Of a stretch of 64,000 bases of DNA, positions 23,146 through 34,390 are shown piece by piece (within the stretch, counting starts at the first letter, position 1; each line of letters begins with the position of its first letter). This stretch comes from Thysanoteuthis rhombus (lineage: Eukaryota; Mollusca; Cephalopoda; Oegopsida; Thysanoteuthidae). The DNA is taken from NCBI GenBank assembly GCA_963457665.1, contig OY735203.1, forward strand, positions 24,966,406-25,030,405, written 5' to 3'. The notes under the pieces were generated by a model. The model was not told where the DNA came from and ran no database searches. It saw nothing but the letters and a program-made list of their open reading frames with translations. The translations under genes were made by a program, and so were the position numbers.

Positions 23146-23995
23146 TGTGTAAGTGTAAGACATGGGGAGAGTTGGAGGCTACCCTGCCACACTGGTCCGT
23201 GACGTTGGTAAGGGACAGTCATTAATAAAGTATTTAATATTGTAATAAACGACGTTCAATTTGATCCTACAACAACAAGGTCAAAGGTAATCTCATAGAT
23301 TTGGCAAATATGTTTAAAATGCAAAGGAACGTTGTCTTTCAGCTTCATTTTGACTTTTACAGTCATAAATAAGATGATTCATGCCGCGTATATATCCTGA
23401 GTGCTCTGCATACAACGCTGGTGTGTCCTCCCGGTACAGTAAAAGAAAGGAGTACGCTAACATCATTGAGGCACGAACGGTGAATCAAATATATCAAACA
23501 ACCCATCCATCCATCAAAAAAAAAAAAAAAAATAGCGCTAAAACAAACTGAATTTTTTTTTTTCAATCAAAAGGCTTCAGTTGGTAGCCTTGCTCAACCT
23601 GACTTACCACGCCGACAACTACATTGATATCAAATAACAGAGATTGGAGAGAGGTGGGGCAGGAGGGAGAAATGTTTACAACCCAGAAGATTTTTAAAAA
23701 GATTTATTTTATTTTTCCGCTTTTTAAATAGTGGGCGGGGGGAGGGAGTCCATAGATCGGTGAAATCTTCTTAACGAGTTCATATGTGATAGCATGATAA
23801 CTGAAGATAACGGTGAAAAAATTACAAAGCCGCCATGAAGGAGCAAGAAAATGTCGGTATTTAATTAAAAAAAAGGTTCTCATTGTTATTAAATTCTAAG
23901 ATCAAGGTAAATAGAATATAGAATTCAATAATAATGATTTATTATATTTCCTCCCTTAAAAAATATTCTATTTACTAATACTGGGACTACAAGTT
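23146..23995. other. Non-coding DNA, nothing firm
   Basis: AT-rich DNA with A-runs at 23515-23532. The section 23895-23945 (GATCAAGGTAAATAGAAT) resembles the tail of the SINE that starts near 24000 and may be a tail fragment of another copy. Confidence 0.35.
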
Positions 23996-23999
23996 AACA

Positions 24000-24245
24000 T
24001 GAACAAACATGAATTTCGTAGCTCAGTTGGTAAGAACAGCAGGGCGTTAAGATTACCCAAGTCTCTCCGCGGCACCGAGATTCGAGTCTCACTGAATGCT
24101 TTTTCTTCATTTCCGATTCATGCTGTTTAATCAATAACTGAGGTGGGTCGGTCTGAGAGAATTTGCGATTAAAAGTAATTGAAAAATCAAGATGGAGGTA
24201 AATAGTATTATAAAAATTAATAATAATGATTTTACAATGATCCAT
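24000..24245 (+). mobile_element. tRNA-headed SINE with near-complete structure
   Basis: The A box GTAGCTCAGTTGGTAAGA and B-box-like GAGATTCGAGTCTCACT are 42 bp apart, as in a tRNA. The body follows with TTTAATCAATAACTGAGG and the tail with AAGATGGAGGTAAATAGTA, then an AT-rich end. The same order occurs at 9004-9165 and 16661-16895, and together they define the family. The head cannot form a complete acceptor stem, so this is not a tRNA gene. Confidence 0.7.
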
Positions 24246-24960
24246 CTAATGGAATGAATAATAGCATGATTATCCAAAGATTTGCTTAAAAAGCTCTATA
24301 CTGGCTACTGAACAAAATAATCTATCGTGGTTGTTTGAAAGTAAGTATGATATCTTAACTCACTATCATAAGGACAGACCTTTATATCATAGATCAAACG
24401 TCTTTCACTTTATGGTTTAACCAATGCCCCAAGACGTACTTTAAACTTGATAGGTAGGTTAATTTCTCGGATGACCCTCTTCCTCCAATTTTCATCACTG
24501 CTTCGTGATATTTCTTGTACAGCTAGGAAATTACTAATCCCTCATCTGCTAAACATATGGACTCATTTCCTTTTCTCAAAGAATAAGTAATTGCAGTAGT
24601 TAGATACCGCTGCTGTCGTGAATGAATCTTTTCAGTACAGAAAATATTTGTTAATTTTTTTTTCTATTCTTCCTTTATTTATTTATTTATTTATTCATTC
24701 ATTCATCCATTTATTTATTTATTTCCTTCTTTCTTTCTCTGGGTTCTTTCTCTCTCGTGTTTCTTCCTTTCGTCCCCTTGTTTTTTTTTCTTTCTTTCTT
24801 TTGTCAAACTCCTATTTGATTGACTTTATTCTTCGAACATAATAACAATGACAAGTCCGGTTAAGACTAAAAAGGGGAAAGTTTAAAATGATGGATAAAG
24901 AGAGAAGAAAAAAGTGATAGACAGTTCCTATTTCTACGCTGTCAATCAACAAAAGGGGGA
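24246..24960. other. Non-coding DNA with a T-rich (TTTA)n tract
   Basis: (TTTA)n and (TTCA)n repeats at about 24675-24725 and a pyrimidine-rich stretch to 24810. Nothing else was recognised. Confidence 0.5.
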
Positions 24961-24967
24961 GAGAAGA

Positions 24968-24974
<7 letters not shown>

Positions 24975-24999
<25 letters not shown>

Positions 25000-25043
25000 T
25001 GGAAAGATATGGACACTAGATTGAATTATCTGGTGTCGCTAAA
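24975..25043 (-). repeat. (GA)n tract plus inverted copy of the 44-bp repeat
   Basis: (GA)n at 24975-24999, followed by 25000-25043, the reverse-complement partner of 1907-1950. Similarity also extends weakly into the A/G-rich flank beyond 25043. Confidence 0.6.
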
Positions 25044-25638
25044 TATATTCTTTTTATTAGATTTTACTACTTTTTCTTTCTTATTTTATCTATTCTATAA
25101 TTCTTTTCCTTTTTCTCTCTCTTCTACTCTTCTCAGTCCTCGTAATCATTCATAGTAAGAAAAATTGAAATTTTGCTCGCACACTCCCCTCAGTGAGTAA
25201 GGACAACATTTTTTTTTTGTTTCTTGAAAATTCAGCTTAGTGGCTGAAGTAGTTGTGATCAGATCAGTGTTTGATCCTGAATCAGTTGCTCTCTTCAATA
25301 TATCTATCATTATCTGTACCAGCCTGATCATATCTAAAGCGACCGCATTTCAGGGATAGTTGCTTTCTAGGCTTAGGCGCCTGTTGTTTGTCCTGAGTTT
25401 TCAAATGTGGAGTTTAGCTCAATATAGACGTCCGTGCATTCGTGCATTTGTAAAATCTGTAATTAGCTTTTCTTTCGTTTGTATATCTATCTCTGTGTCT
25501 CTTATCCATAACCGGAGCATACTTCATAGAATAAGGAATGTGTGCTGTTCTAGAGGGTTGAACAGAAGGAGAAAATACTGTTTAGTATTTTGATAATTCT
25601 CATGGTAAAAGGGTAGGTAAATGAACTAACACACGATG
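25044..25638. other. Non-coding DNA, nothing recognised
   Basis: No exon, SINE head or transposon end was recognised before the MITE at 25647. Confidence 0.4.
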
Positions 25639-25646
25639 GTAAGAGA

Positions 25647-25798
25647 CAGTGGCGTATCAAGGGTTCTCAGAGCTCGGGAGTTAAGACAGAGCCCTGGAGG
25701 CAGTTGCACTATCTCCTAAGGGAGGGCATAGTTATTAATTTAATTGGTATTATAGACTTGAGATTGACTGCCCTCTTGCCATAATCGCTACGCCTGTT
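25647..25798. mobile_element. hAT-type MITE, 152 bp, with perfect 8-bp target duplication
   Basis: The element is flanked by identical 8-mers GTAAGAGA at 25639-25646 and 25799-25806, the target-duplication length of hAT elements. The left end is CAGTGGCGTATC. The reverse complement of the right end is AACAGGCGTAGC, so the terminal inverted repeat is imperfect but shares the GGCGTA core in register. There is no coding capacity. The intact duplication implies one clean insertion. Confidence 0.8.
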
Positions 25799-25806
25799 GT
25801 AAGAGA

Positions 25807-27947
25807 TCACCAAGAAGAGCTATGATAACCAAACATCTGCCAAATCCGCTGGTGTCCCACTGTCGAAATCATACCAGAGTAGTTTATATTTTGTAAATAT
25901 CAATTTTGATCTTGCTTTTTCTTTACCTTCTCTTTTCTTTACATAATATTTGAGTAATCGATTATTAGTAGTAACCGTCATCCAAAACTGTCACTAAAAC
26001 TATCATCATAGGTTTCCTCAGTTTTCCGGTGGGTCTAGTTGGCGTACAGGCCGTACAAGACCCGGAGAACTGAAAACATCAGTATTTACTCCTCATTGTG
26101 TCTCGAAAAAAAAAAATGGTTTCTTTGTTTTCAGGAGATCCCCGTCCCCAAATAGGTTCTTAGTTGGTGTTCAATTTACAATGAGTGTTTAGGCTGAATT
26201 GACCCCTTTGTTTGTGCCCGGCAGCATTTTATTTTTTTTTGGCGATCACTGCCCAACAAAAGGTGAGAGATATAACTCATTCATAGATGACCCTTTTTTT
26301 GCAATTAGCGAGGACTAGAGAGAACTTTTGAGGGAGCTCTTGCTTGTGTGGTTCCCTGCGTAAAACCGACATTGAGTCACATCCTGGTCTCGTGGGGATT
26401 TGGATGATTAGAAACTTGCCGATCATCCAAAATCATATTTGGAGGGTCATTTCTGACCAGTCGGAGGCCTATGCGATGTCCTTGGCATTGCTCGTTGTAA
26501 TTTGCACCAAAGGGATCAGGGTTCGCTCATTGACCAAGTGCTTTTATATTATTCCAACAACTAGAGAATTGGTGTGAGTTCTGGAAGATGACCGTCACCG
26601 ACTGACCCACAACCGAAACACGCTCACCACCTCCCATTTCCTTACCCCCACTTTTTTCTATATATGTCTGAAAGTACAAGGGAGAGAACTCGTGTTAACT
26701 GCGTTTTTCAGAGTAACTAGCGTATCTATGGTCTGAGTTTCAAGCTTGTCCATTATACATTTCTATCTCTATTTCAACAGCAATTTCCAATCATGCTTGA
26801 AAGTGTGCACCTTATGTAGATCCTCAAATTTCATCAATTATTCGATATCATATTCAGGAAAAAAAAACTTTTTTTAAAATTAAAAGTAAAATAATTTGGG
26901 GGGGGTAAATTTACATTGTAAATTAATTCTAAATTGGTCTGTTTATCTTTATCTTAGTCTGTGTGCGTTTTTACATGTTTTTTTTCTAAATTTGGACATT
27001 TTTACTCGCAAAGGTAACTTAAAAAAGTAACTTATTTATTGACGACCCCTTTTTCCAGTCTTCCTATTGATCACCCTCAATGACGGCTATTTCTCTTGAC
27101 AGTAAAAGTGATACTTTGCTTGCTGGGAAAGTACAAATGATAGAGAAGAGTGGTGATGGACAGGAAAACTCAAGTTTCCATCTTCAATATGAATGTCTAC
27201 GGAGTTCACAGACGTGGATGATAAATTCAAACTCACATGGTACATATGTACCAAAACGTTTTTCACACTCGTTAAGCGATTCTTCCTGAAATTGTTATTC
27301 ATCTATTTTTATCAAGTACCATTAAAGAGCAAATTGCTGACCATTGGGACTTTTGTGGGGATCTGAAAGGGAGCTTTTCTCACCGAGTGCATTATTACGA
27401 GATATTTATTTAAGAGGTCTACTTACTTCAGATATCCAGCATCCATATCAATAAATGAATCATCACGCTTTTTAAAACCTAGTTGAAGTTGATATACTAT
27501 GAAGTATGATATTTAGGTTTTACTAATCACAATATGTACGAATATCAGAGACCGATACTTTAGAGAGAAGCGCACAGAATCCGAAACCCAGTTTTATTTA
27601 GATTCACACAATCCTTTGATACTTTCTGTCAACAGGTTTTAGAAATCTGCATGTATGATCGTTGTTCATTAGTTTTGAGGAAATAGGATTAACCGAGACG
27701 ATAGACGAGACTAAACAGTGTCTCTTTCACTGATTCCATTATTTTTTTTATCTTTTTTAGCCGAGAGTACATCGTAACCCTGACCTCTAAACTACAAACG
27801 AAAGATGACTAGGGCATTAGTGTTATTTTTAGATTACAGGCAACTGATGGAAAGGGATTAGCCATTGAAGATTTAATGTGGATTACGAAGAAGATTTAGC
27901 CTTGGGATTAACGGACACTTAACAATTAACTTCGGTTCGGGATTAAA

Positions 27948-27950
<3 letters not shown>
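25807..27950. other. Non-coding DNA, one hairpin, nothing else firm
   Basis: A hairpin-forming segment lies at 26012-26077. The section 26590-26620 (TGACCGTCACCGACTGACC) resembles the repeat seen near 13065 and 42568. No exon of the downstream SLC6 gene (for example TM1 with its NVWRFP motif) was found. Confidence 0.4.
26012..26077. repeat. Short inverted repeat (hairpin)
   Basis: GTTTCCTCAGTTTTCCGG and GGGTCT are complementary, with small bulges, to AGACCCGG and AGAACTGAAAAC. They are separated by a loop that itself contains GTAC...GTAC. It may be a miniature transposon or a folded repeat. No target duplication is apparent. Confidence 0.45.
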
Positions 27951-28044
<94 letters not shown>

Positions 28045-28055
28045 CGTGTGTGTGC
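27951..28055. repeat. (TA)n-(TG)n compound microsatellite
   Basis: A TA run of about 75 bp passes into a TG run with a few TGCG interruptions. Confidence 0.97.
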
Positions 28056-28180
28056 GTAATTAAGTAAGGATTAGCTATACAAACACGTTCATATTTCTGC
28101 CCTGTTTGGGCTTTTTCTTGAGCTCTACTCTAAATCAACTTAATGTTTGATGTTGAATGCATTGTATTCCTGATTTGTAT

Positions 28181-28182
<2 letters not shown>

Positions 28183-28262
<80 letters not shown>
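28183..28262. repeat. (TA)n-(TG)n compound microsatellite
   Basis: The same TA-then-TG arrangement and polarity as the repeat 130 bp upstream. The two may be a duplication or independent TA-tract mutations. Confidence 0.97.
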
Positions 28263-28267
<5 letters not shown>

Positions 28268-30028
28268 ATTGATAACAGTACAACCTCCCTTTGAATCTTT
28301 GGACCTATCGGTTGGGGGAAAATCCTGGATTTGGGCAGTTTTGCTGAAATATGAGCAGGGGGGGCGATAAAAGCTACTTCAATTAATGTAAACATGAATA
28401 ATGATGGCCACGTGAATCCAAACTTTATTTTCGATTGTTCACAAGTTAACTTAATTCATCATTAGAAATAATCTTAATTCCTAAAAAAAAATGAATAGGA
28501 TTGATCAAATTTCTGCATCAGCCAATTAAAAAAGATTGAATAATTATCAGCATACACATCATGTGGTTGTATTTCATATTCGTCAACTTTTGGCGGTAAA
28601 ATAAGAATAGATGACAATGTATGACTTACAGTACAAAATTGATTTTAAGCGAAAAGAAAAAAGAAGTTTAATTGAATCAGGGCTTCCGGATTTAGGAGAC
28701 GCGGATTTGAAGAATAGTGAAATCACATCCATAGGCCTCAAAAGCGATTCATTAGTTTCCTAGTAATAATAAAATGAATTGACAGGATCGATTCTAGTTA
28801 AAAGAATTTAAGAGGCTCAGTCTCAGAAGAGATCCACTATGTCTCTGCACATACCATTAGAAAAGATGACCTTATATTTCTCTAATGAATAATTCAAATA
28901 CAATTTCATTTCGTATAGCACCACTAGAAAAATTCTGAATAATTGTCGAAGTAAGTGTATCTGTGAATATTACTTTCGGCTTGAGATTAGGTCCCTTAGC
29001 TTGCACGGTACAGTGATTCTCAAGCTGGCAAGTCTTTCACAAATATGAGATAGCGGATGTGTTGACTCAAGAAGAGCGAGTAGTAGTCATTCTGTAGTGT
29101 ATTTGCATTGTGTTCTATGATCCACTGTGTCCGAGTTCCATCTACTTTACTTATATTTACATGAGCTTGTTGTGATGTTGGTCTATTTATAAATACAAGT
29201 ATGAATCGATGTGCGTATCTGTGCGTAAGCTTGTTTATGTATAGGGGAATGTAGCTTATCGAGGTTTCTATATATGTGTATGCGTTTTTCTTCCAATCTG
29301 GTATAAAAGTGATGTGAAAGTCTTAATCGAGAGCTATACCCAGAAATCTTTAATCCAATTCAATCAAAGATTATCCTTTGCTTATCGAATTAATAAGATA
29401 CACCGATTATATTTGTGTCCACTTGAGTTGAGTCAAGAAAGTTAATAGGCAATCAATTTACTCCGTAGTACCAAAATTGTCTTATCTGATAGGTTGTTAC
29501 CGCTATCTATTGTGCCAAAGTTGTCTCTCCGTTGAGCCAAAATGGCATTTTTCAATAGACAGCTAATTCTCCCCATTGCGCTGTAGTTGTTTCGTTCAAT
29601 GAAAGAGTTACCCTTACCGCTATACCAAAATTATCTAATTCAATTGGTGGCTAAATCCTTCAGCTATAACAAAGTTGTCTAATTTTAATGGATGGGTAAT
29701 CCTCTCCGTAGCACCAAAGTTGTCTTATTCTCCTGCATCTAACGAAAACATTTAGGAAGAAAGTTTTCTAAGTCTAAGTCTATATGAGAACGGTTTTATT
29801 TAGTTTTCTGTTCTCCTGATGAGCTTTATTAAACAACTCTTGCCAATGAATTGGCGGAAATTTAACCATAGAACACAAAACTCTACTGTGCCGTAATTAT
29901 GAAGTTATCACTTCTGATTAGATATATACTTTTGGTAGCAAATCATTCATTTTAACAGTTTGGTAGAATCATAGTTTCTGTGTGTAAAATGGAGATACCT
30001 CTCAAAATTAACTAAGGCTTGTAGGATT
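28263..30028. other. Non-coding DNA, nothing recognised
   Basis: AT-rich DNA. Around 29450-29730 the phrase ACCAAAATTGTCT / AGCACCAAAGTTGTCT recurs about every 60-90 bp (near 29468, 29513, 29624, 29680 and 29718), which marks a degenerate short tandem repeat. No exon was seen. Confidence 0.45.
29450..29735. repeat. Degenerate minisatellite, ~60-90 bp period
   Basis: At least five imperfect repeats share CCAAANTTGTCT(T/A)ATT followed by a short variable stretch with CTCCG(T/C). Spacing varies and divergence is high. Confidence 0.5.
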
Positions 30029-30228
30029 NNNNNNNNNNNNNNNNNNNNNNNNNNNNNNNNNNNNNNNNNNNNNNNNNNNNNNNNNNNNNNNNNNNNNNNN
30101 NNNNNNNNNNNNNNNNNNNNNNNNNNNNNNNNNNNNNNNNNNNNNNNNNNNNNNNNNNNNNNNNNNNNNNNNNNNNNNNNNNNNNNNNNNNNNNNNNNNN
30201 NNNNNNNNNNNNNNNNNNNNNNNNNNNN
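30029..30228. other. Assembly gap, 200 N
   Basis: A run of exactly 200 N, a conventional scaffold gap length, so the true size is unknown. It lies in the interval where the TM1 exon of the SLC6 gene could sit. A frame spanning it is meaningless. Confidence 1.
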
Positions 30229-31540
30229 GCCTTTCATCACTTCTTGTCTTATCTGCCCTATCCTATAACTATTTATTCAGTTATTTCTTTCCTTCTTTCT
30301 TCCTTTCTTCCCCATAGATAATACGCATAATCTTGACAGATTGCCTCTCGGCTAAAATCTTTTTAATGTGTCAAAGGCATAAACTTATTATCTCTTAATA
30401 GCTTTTTCACGAGAACTCTTAGGATCAACATGGCGCCTTAGCGCTTCTTATCTACATCCCTTTCCATATGTCTGCTTTGTTTGACCGTGGGAAGTTACTC
30501 GTATCCACACACGAACAGATATGCACGTGTACATATATACACGTACGTTTTCAAATATCTGTATCCCGGAAACAGCTATTTCCACGTAAATCATGCTCAC
30601 ACACATACATACATACATACATACATACGGATACAATCACACACAAACACACTGGCACAAATTTTCATCAAACCTTTTATGAACTAATCTAATTACTCAA
30701 AATAATGAATCTTATTATTAAGTCACCTCAAATAATAATATTTCAGTTGGTCAGAGCCTTCTTATCGCATGGACGCACTGGACAGTGGTCCGAGCGCCCC
30801 ACTTATTTTAGGTCCCGTAATTCAACCAGAAATTCAAAAATTGGGGCTTATATTATTAGATAGCCGACATAAATGACCTTCTCTAATCTGAGGTGACATT
30901 CATGTTTAAATCAGTTCTCGACTCTTTATTAAATCCATGTATCAAATTAAGGTTGACACTATGGCTCACAGGCCAAATCCAGTACTTTAGTAAGAATTTC
31001 AGTGTGATGGGACATAATTCCACAAGGGCATGTGTTTATGTGTGTGTGTGTTCCGACGAGCTGGCGTGTGTTAGTATGTATGGACTAACACACCCATTGT
31101 ACGCAAAGCAGAGTGTGAATATACGCATGTATTCATAAGTGTAATCTGATATGTAAACCTCATCTTGATAGGTACGATCAAGATGGGTACTTTAGGCCAG
31201 TTTTTTTTACTGCCTATTAGGGGACAGTCAGACCGACTTAGAAATTACAACGTTACAAATACTTCCAGAGAAAGATCCATAAGGAATATGTTTATCATTA
31301 TAACCACGGACTTTGTTCTTTCATATCCAAAAATGAAACCAACTTTTGCCGAATTCGACTAGTCAAACGTTGTCAATGCATTTTCAGTCTAAATGTAATT
31401 TGCTTTCCCTGAATTTTCCCTTGCAGCACTATGGTTTAACTACGACGTCCTTGGTAGGCGTATATCTGAGATGTACATCGGTGATGCTACACATTACTTT
31501 GACCAGGAGCCTCAAATATACTTGAGACGGCCCTGGGGTG
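30229..31540. other. Non-coding DNA; possible SINE fragment
   Basis: CATA repeats lie at 30603-30632. The segment 30745-30850 has an A-box-like TCAGTTGGTCAGAGC and a loosely B-box-like GTAATTCAACCAG, and may be an old tRNA-headed SINE. Nothing coding was recognised. Confidence 0.35.
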
Positions 31541-31544
31541 GAGT

Positions 31545-31800
31545 ACAAACAAATTCATATGCATACATACAAGGCTGGGTCGAGCTGATGATAGGCCCAC
31601 CGCCCAGGCTTTGACAAAATATAGGCCCTATTTCACTGCTTATTTAGCTTCTTTTTTTTTTGTGATCAATGTAATAAATACAATGATTTATGTATGAACA
31701 TATTCATGTGAATGTTGTGTATACGATATACTTACAAGTAACAGAAGAGAATACAATAACAAGGACGATTTATAAGAAAAATAAACCTCCTTTGCAAATC
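31545..31800 (+). repeat. Direct-repeat copy 1 (partner at 33735-33965)
   Basis: Shared blocks include AAATTCATATGCAT, CTGATRATAGGCC, ACCGCC(C), TATAGGCC, ATGATTTATGTATG and CAGAAGAGAATACAA, in the same order and orientation as 33735-33965. The pair flanks the first SLC6 exon of the window. The family is unclassified and may be an interspersed element with similar copies elsewhere. Confidence 0.75.
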
Positions 31801-31991
31801 GAAAATGTGCAGCTTGATGTAATCATCTTTAAACCAAGCTATGGAAATCGTTTTTTTTTTATCGAAGTAGGATATATCAGTCTTGTTCTCCAAATATAAT
31901 ATTCTTTAAGAATTTTTCTCACAGTATATTTCAACTTTTCTGAAGTTGCCATGTTTCTGACTGATATATATATTTTTCACTCATATTACAG

Positions 31992-32126
31992 GTCTCTTCT
32001 TGGTGGCATTCTACAGCCTTGCCGTATTGGTATGTGTTCCAATCTGCTACGTCCAACTGAAACTTGGTTCCCTTTTCCGATCCGGCCTGGTTGGTTTTAT
32101 TGGCTCTGTGATTCCGATTCTTAAAG
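31992..32126 (+). CDS. SLC6-family transporter, exon with TM2
   Basis: The exon follows a polypyrimidine-AG acceptor (TATTACAG) and ends at AAAG|GTAAGC. It encodes LFLVAFYSLAVLVCVPICYV, then QLKLGSLFRSGLVGFIG and SVIPILK. This matches TM2 and the start of intracellular loop 1 of SLC6 sodium-coupled neurotransmitter/amino-acid symporters, where human SERT has IPLFYMELALGQ and CPIFKG. The exon begins with the last two bases of a codon, very probably the last Gly of the NGGG motif that ends TM1. It ends one base into a Gly codon completed by the next exon. The widely conserved TM2 Glu of MELALGQ is Gln here. The subfamily cannot be named from these exons. The product would be a 12-TM plasma-membrane protein. 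Confidence 0.9.
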
Positions 32127-33734
32127 GTAAGCTATTGTGCTATATATATGGTATCTAAACTGGACTTTTACGTTCTGTATTCTCATTTGATCAGATGCGA
32201 GTGTGATTTTGTTTGATACATATATATGATTAAATAATTGTGTCATCCACAGACAACTGTTTCGTTGTATGGCTATAGACTATCTATTTTCCCATCCAAT
32301 ACTACGAGGTAGGGTCGAAACCTTCGATTCAGACCCAGATATAGACAGATAGATATGAACAGACATGAATTGACAGATGTGCAATGTATGTGTGTGTGGT
32401 CGTTTGCAAGCAAATAATGATGTGGTAACAAGTAAGGATCGATGGTCGGCGTCATTTGATTGCACCCCCTCACTTCATAAACAGACAACTCTACATGCTC
32501 TTGTGGGTACGGATATACGATGCCAACCAACCAATAAGATGATCCTTGATTAAACACACACATGCATGCGCATACACACACGCGCACGCGCGCGTATAGA
32601 TAGATAGTTACATTGTTTAAATTACCAGCCAAAATTATGAGAGAAAAATGCGACACTAATCTGAAAGCATTCACCAATCTTGATCATATATATGTATATG
32701 TATAGCGTGCATATATGTGCTCCTATGTGTATCTTTATACATATTTGTAAAGCACAACATTTACTTATTTATGCATATGGAAACAATCATGAACACACAT
32801 ACACTAATATATGCCAATACAAATTTTATCTTTGAATATTAATTCATTCCTAAATTTGTACCTTTGGCGTTTGACTATAGTATAAAAAGACCCGTCAGAA
32901 TATTGTGTACACCTATGCGGCTTATCTTGATTTTATTCAAAAGCAGCAAACTAATTACAAAGCAGGTCCGGTTAGTCACTCTATAGAAACGTGTGAAACG
33001 TCTTTTAGCAGTATGTCGTGTTTAGGATGATCAAAAAATTCCAAAAAGGGATGATCAGTAGGAAAAATTACTTCTTTCACCTTTTGTTAGATGGTGATCA
33101 TTGCAAAAAAAAAGTCTGAATTTTCGAAAAACAAGTGGGAAATCTGGCAGACACAGGGCTAAATTAGCATAAGATTACATTAAAATTTTAACCCTCCACT
33201 AAAAACCTATTTAAGGAGTAAATTTTGAAAAATCAAAAAACCGTTTTCATAGACATGAGAAGGAGTAAATGTTTTAGATTTTCAGCCCTCTAGCTTCAAT
33301 GGCGCAGCCTGTGCGCGTAACACATACATACATAGTCGACCAGCCGTACCAACTTAGAACTTGCAGAAACGTATGTCGAGTGTTTTGGCAACTGTTTTGG
33401 TTGACAGTTTATACCACAGAAATCCTATTTATCATAAGACCTTCCAGTACACACGCGAAAAAAACTATAAACGAGCTGCATATTAATTATCTTTGGTTTA
33501 ACGGAGAAAAAACTCTTTTGCTATTTGTTTATCTACCAATAATGATTTGGAGTTGCACTGAATTAGTTGTCTGGGGCCCTGGAGACGATGCTGTGGTTTA
33601 TCAAGAAATCATTTGGCTCACTTGGTCGAGATATCCAGAACAAACATCTGGTGGCATTTTAGATATATTTAGCCATATTGACCGCCAGTCATTTCGTCTT
33701 CGTATCTCAGTAGAGATGTAGAATACACAAGGCG
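32127..33734. other. SLC6 intron: non-coding DNA
   Basis: First part of the 7.8-kb intron. It contains CA/CG-rich patches (32555-32590) and no further SLC6 exon. An open frame at 33299-33721 has no recognisable domain and sits in repeat-like sequence, so I do not treat it as a gene. Confidence 0.5.
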
Positions 33735-33965
33735 TACATAAATTCATATGCATTTACACAGGGCCGGGCAGTGCTGATAGTAGGCCAACCGCCCGGACTA
33801 AATCGGAATATAGGCCTTATTTCAAACTGCTGATTCAGTATTTTTGTAACCAGTGTATTAGATATATATGATTTATGTATGGACATCTACGTGTATACGC
33901 GATGTACTTTCAAGTGACAGAAGAGAATACAAGAACGGGAACGATTTATAAACAAAAATTAATCT
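33735..33965 (+). repeat. Direct-repeat copy 2 (partner at 31545-31800)
   Basis: Matches 31545-31800 in block order (GGGCCGGGCAGTGCTGATAG, TATAGGCC, ATGATTTATGTATGGACAT, GACAGAAGAGAATACAA) with substitutions and small indels throughout. About 2.2 kb separates the copies, and the TM2 exon lies between them. Confidence 0.75.
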
Positions 33966-34124
33966 TGTTCTACCCATGGAGTCGCCCCCTCAATATCGTA
34001 GGCCTATGCTAATTGACTAACCCTCTGTCTGGCCTTGCATATAGACAGATAGTTTCATCATATGGCTTCTTAATGTTATACTGCAAAAATGCTTATTTTT
34101 GATAATACATTAGGAAAAGATGGG

Positions 34125-34390
34125 AGTCGGAGATGATATAGAAAGCATTAGAAAGCTTAAATAGCAATGGGCTGAACATGTTCTAAGAATATCGCACAAC
34201 CACCGGACATCACAACTCACAGCTCCCAGGGATCATGTGCGAGATTGTGGTCGACAGAAAGTAAAAAGGCGTGACAAGCTAGACAAATTCAGAAGGTACC
34301 TGTTCTACGACACCCATGATAGAGAGGTCTAACGAATCTTTGGGAAGGTATACATCCAACGACATATGCTAAAAGACTGGCTATGATTAC
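34125..34390 (+). mobile_element. RTE-type LINE 3' end (family A, copy 6)
   Basis: The plus strand carries remnants of ESIRKLK.QWAEHVLRIS, HRTSQLTAPRDHV, RQK..RRDKLDKFRRYLFYD and DREV, then the 3' end with ATCCAACGACATATGCTAAA. It is short and strongly decayed, and lies within the SLC6 intron in sense orientation. Confidence 0.8.

Noticed and set aside
24000-24080. Possible functional tRNA gene
   Set aside because: Good Pol III boxes, but the acceptor ends do not pair, and related sequences with the same tail occur elsewhere in the window, which marks a SINE.
27080-27289. 69-codon open frame with protein-like composition
   Set aside because: It starts with Met and is not repetitive, but has no recognised motif, no SLC6 similarity and no convincing splice sites.
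31425-31475. Candidate exon after CCCTTGCAG at 31426
   Set aside because: The acceptor looks good but the following frame has no SLC6 TM1 similarity and meets a stop quickly.
33299-33721. 140-codon open frame in the SLC6 intron
   Set aside because: No domain was recognised and it lies next to repeat copies. The length is possible by chance in a window of this size.
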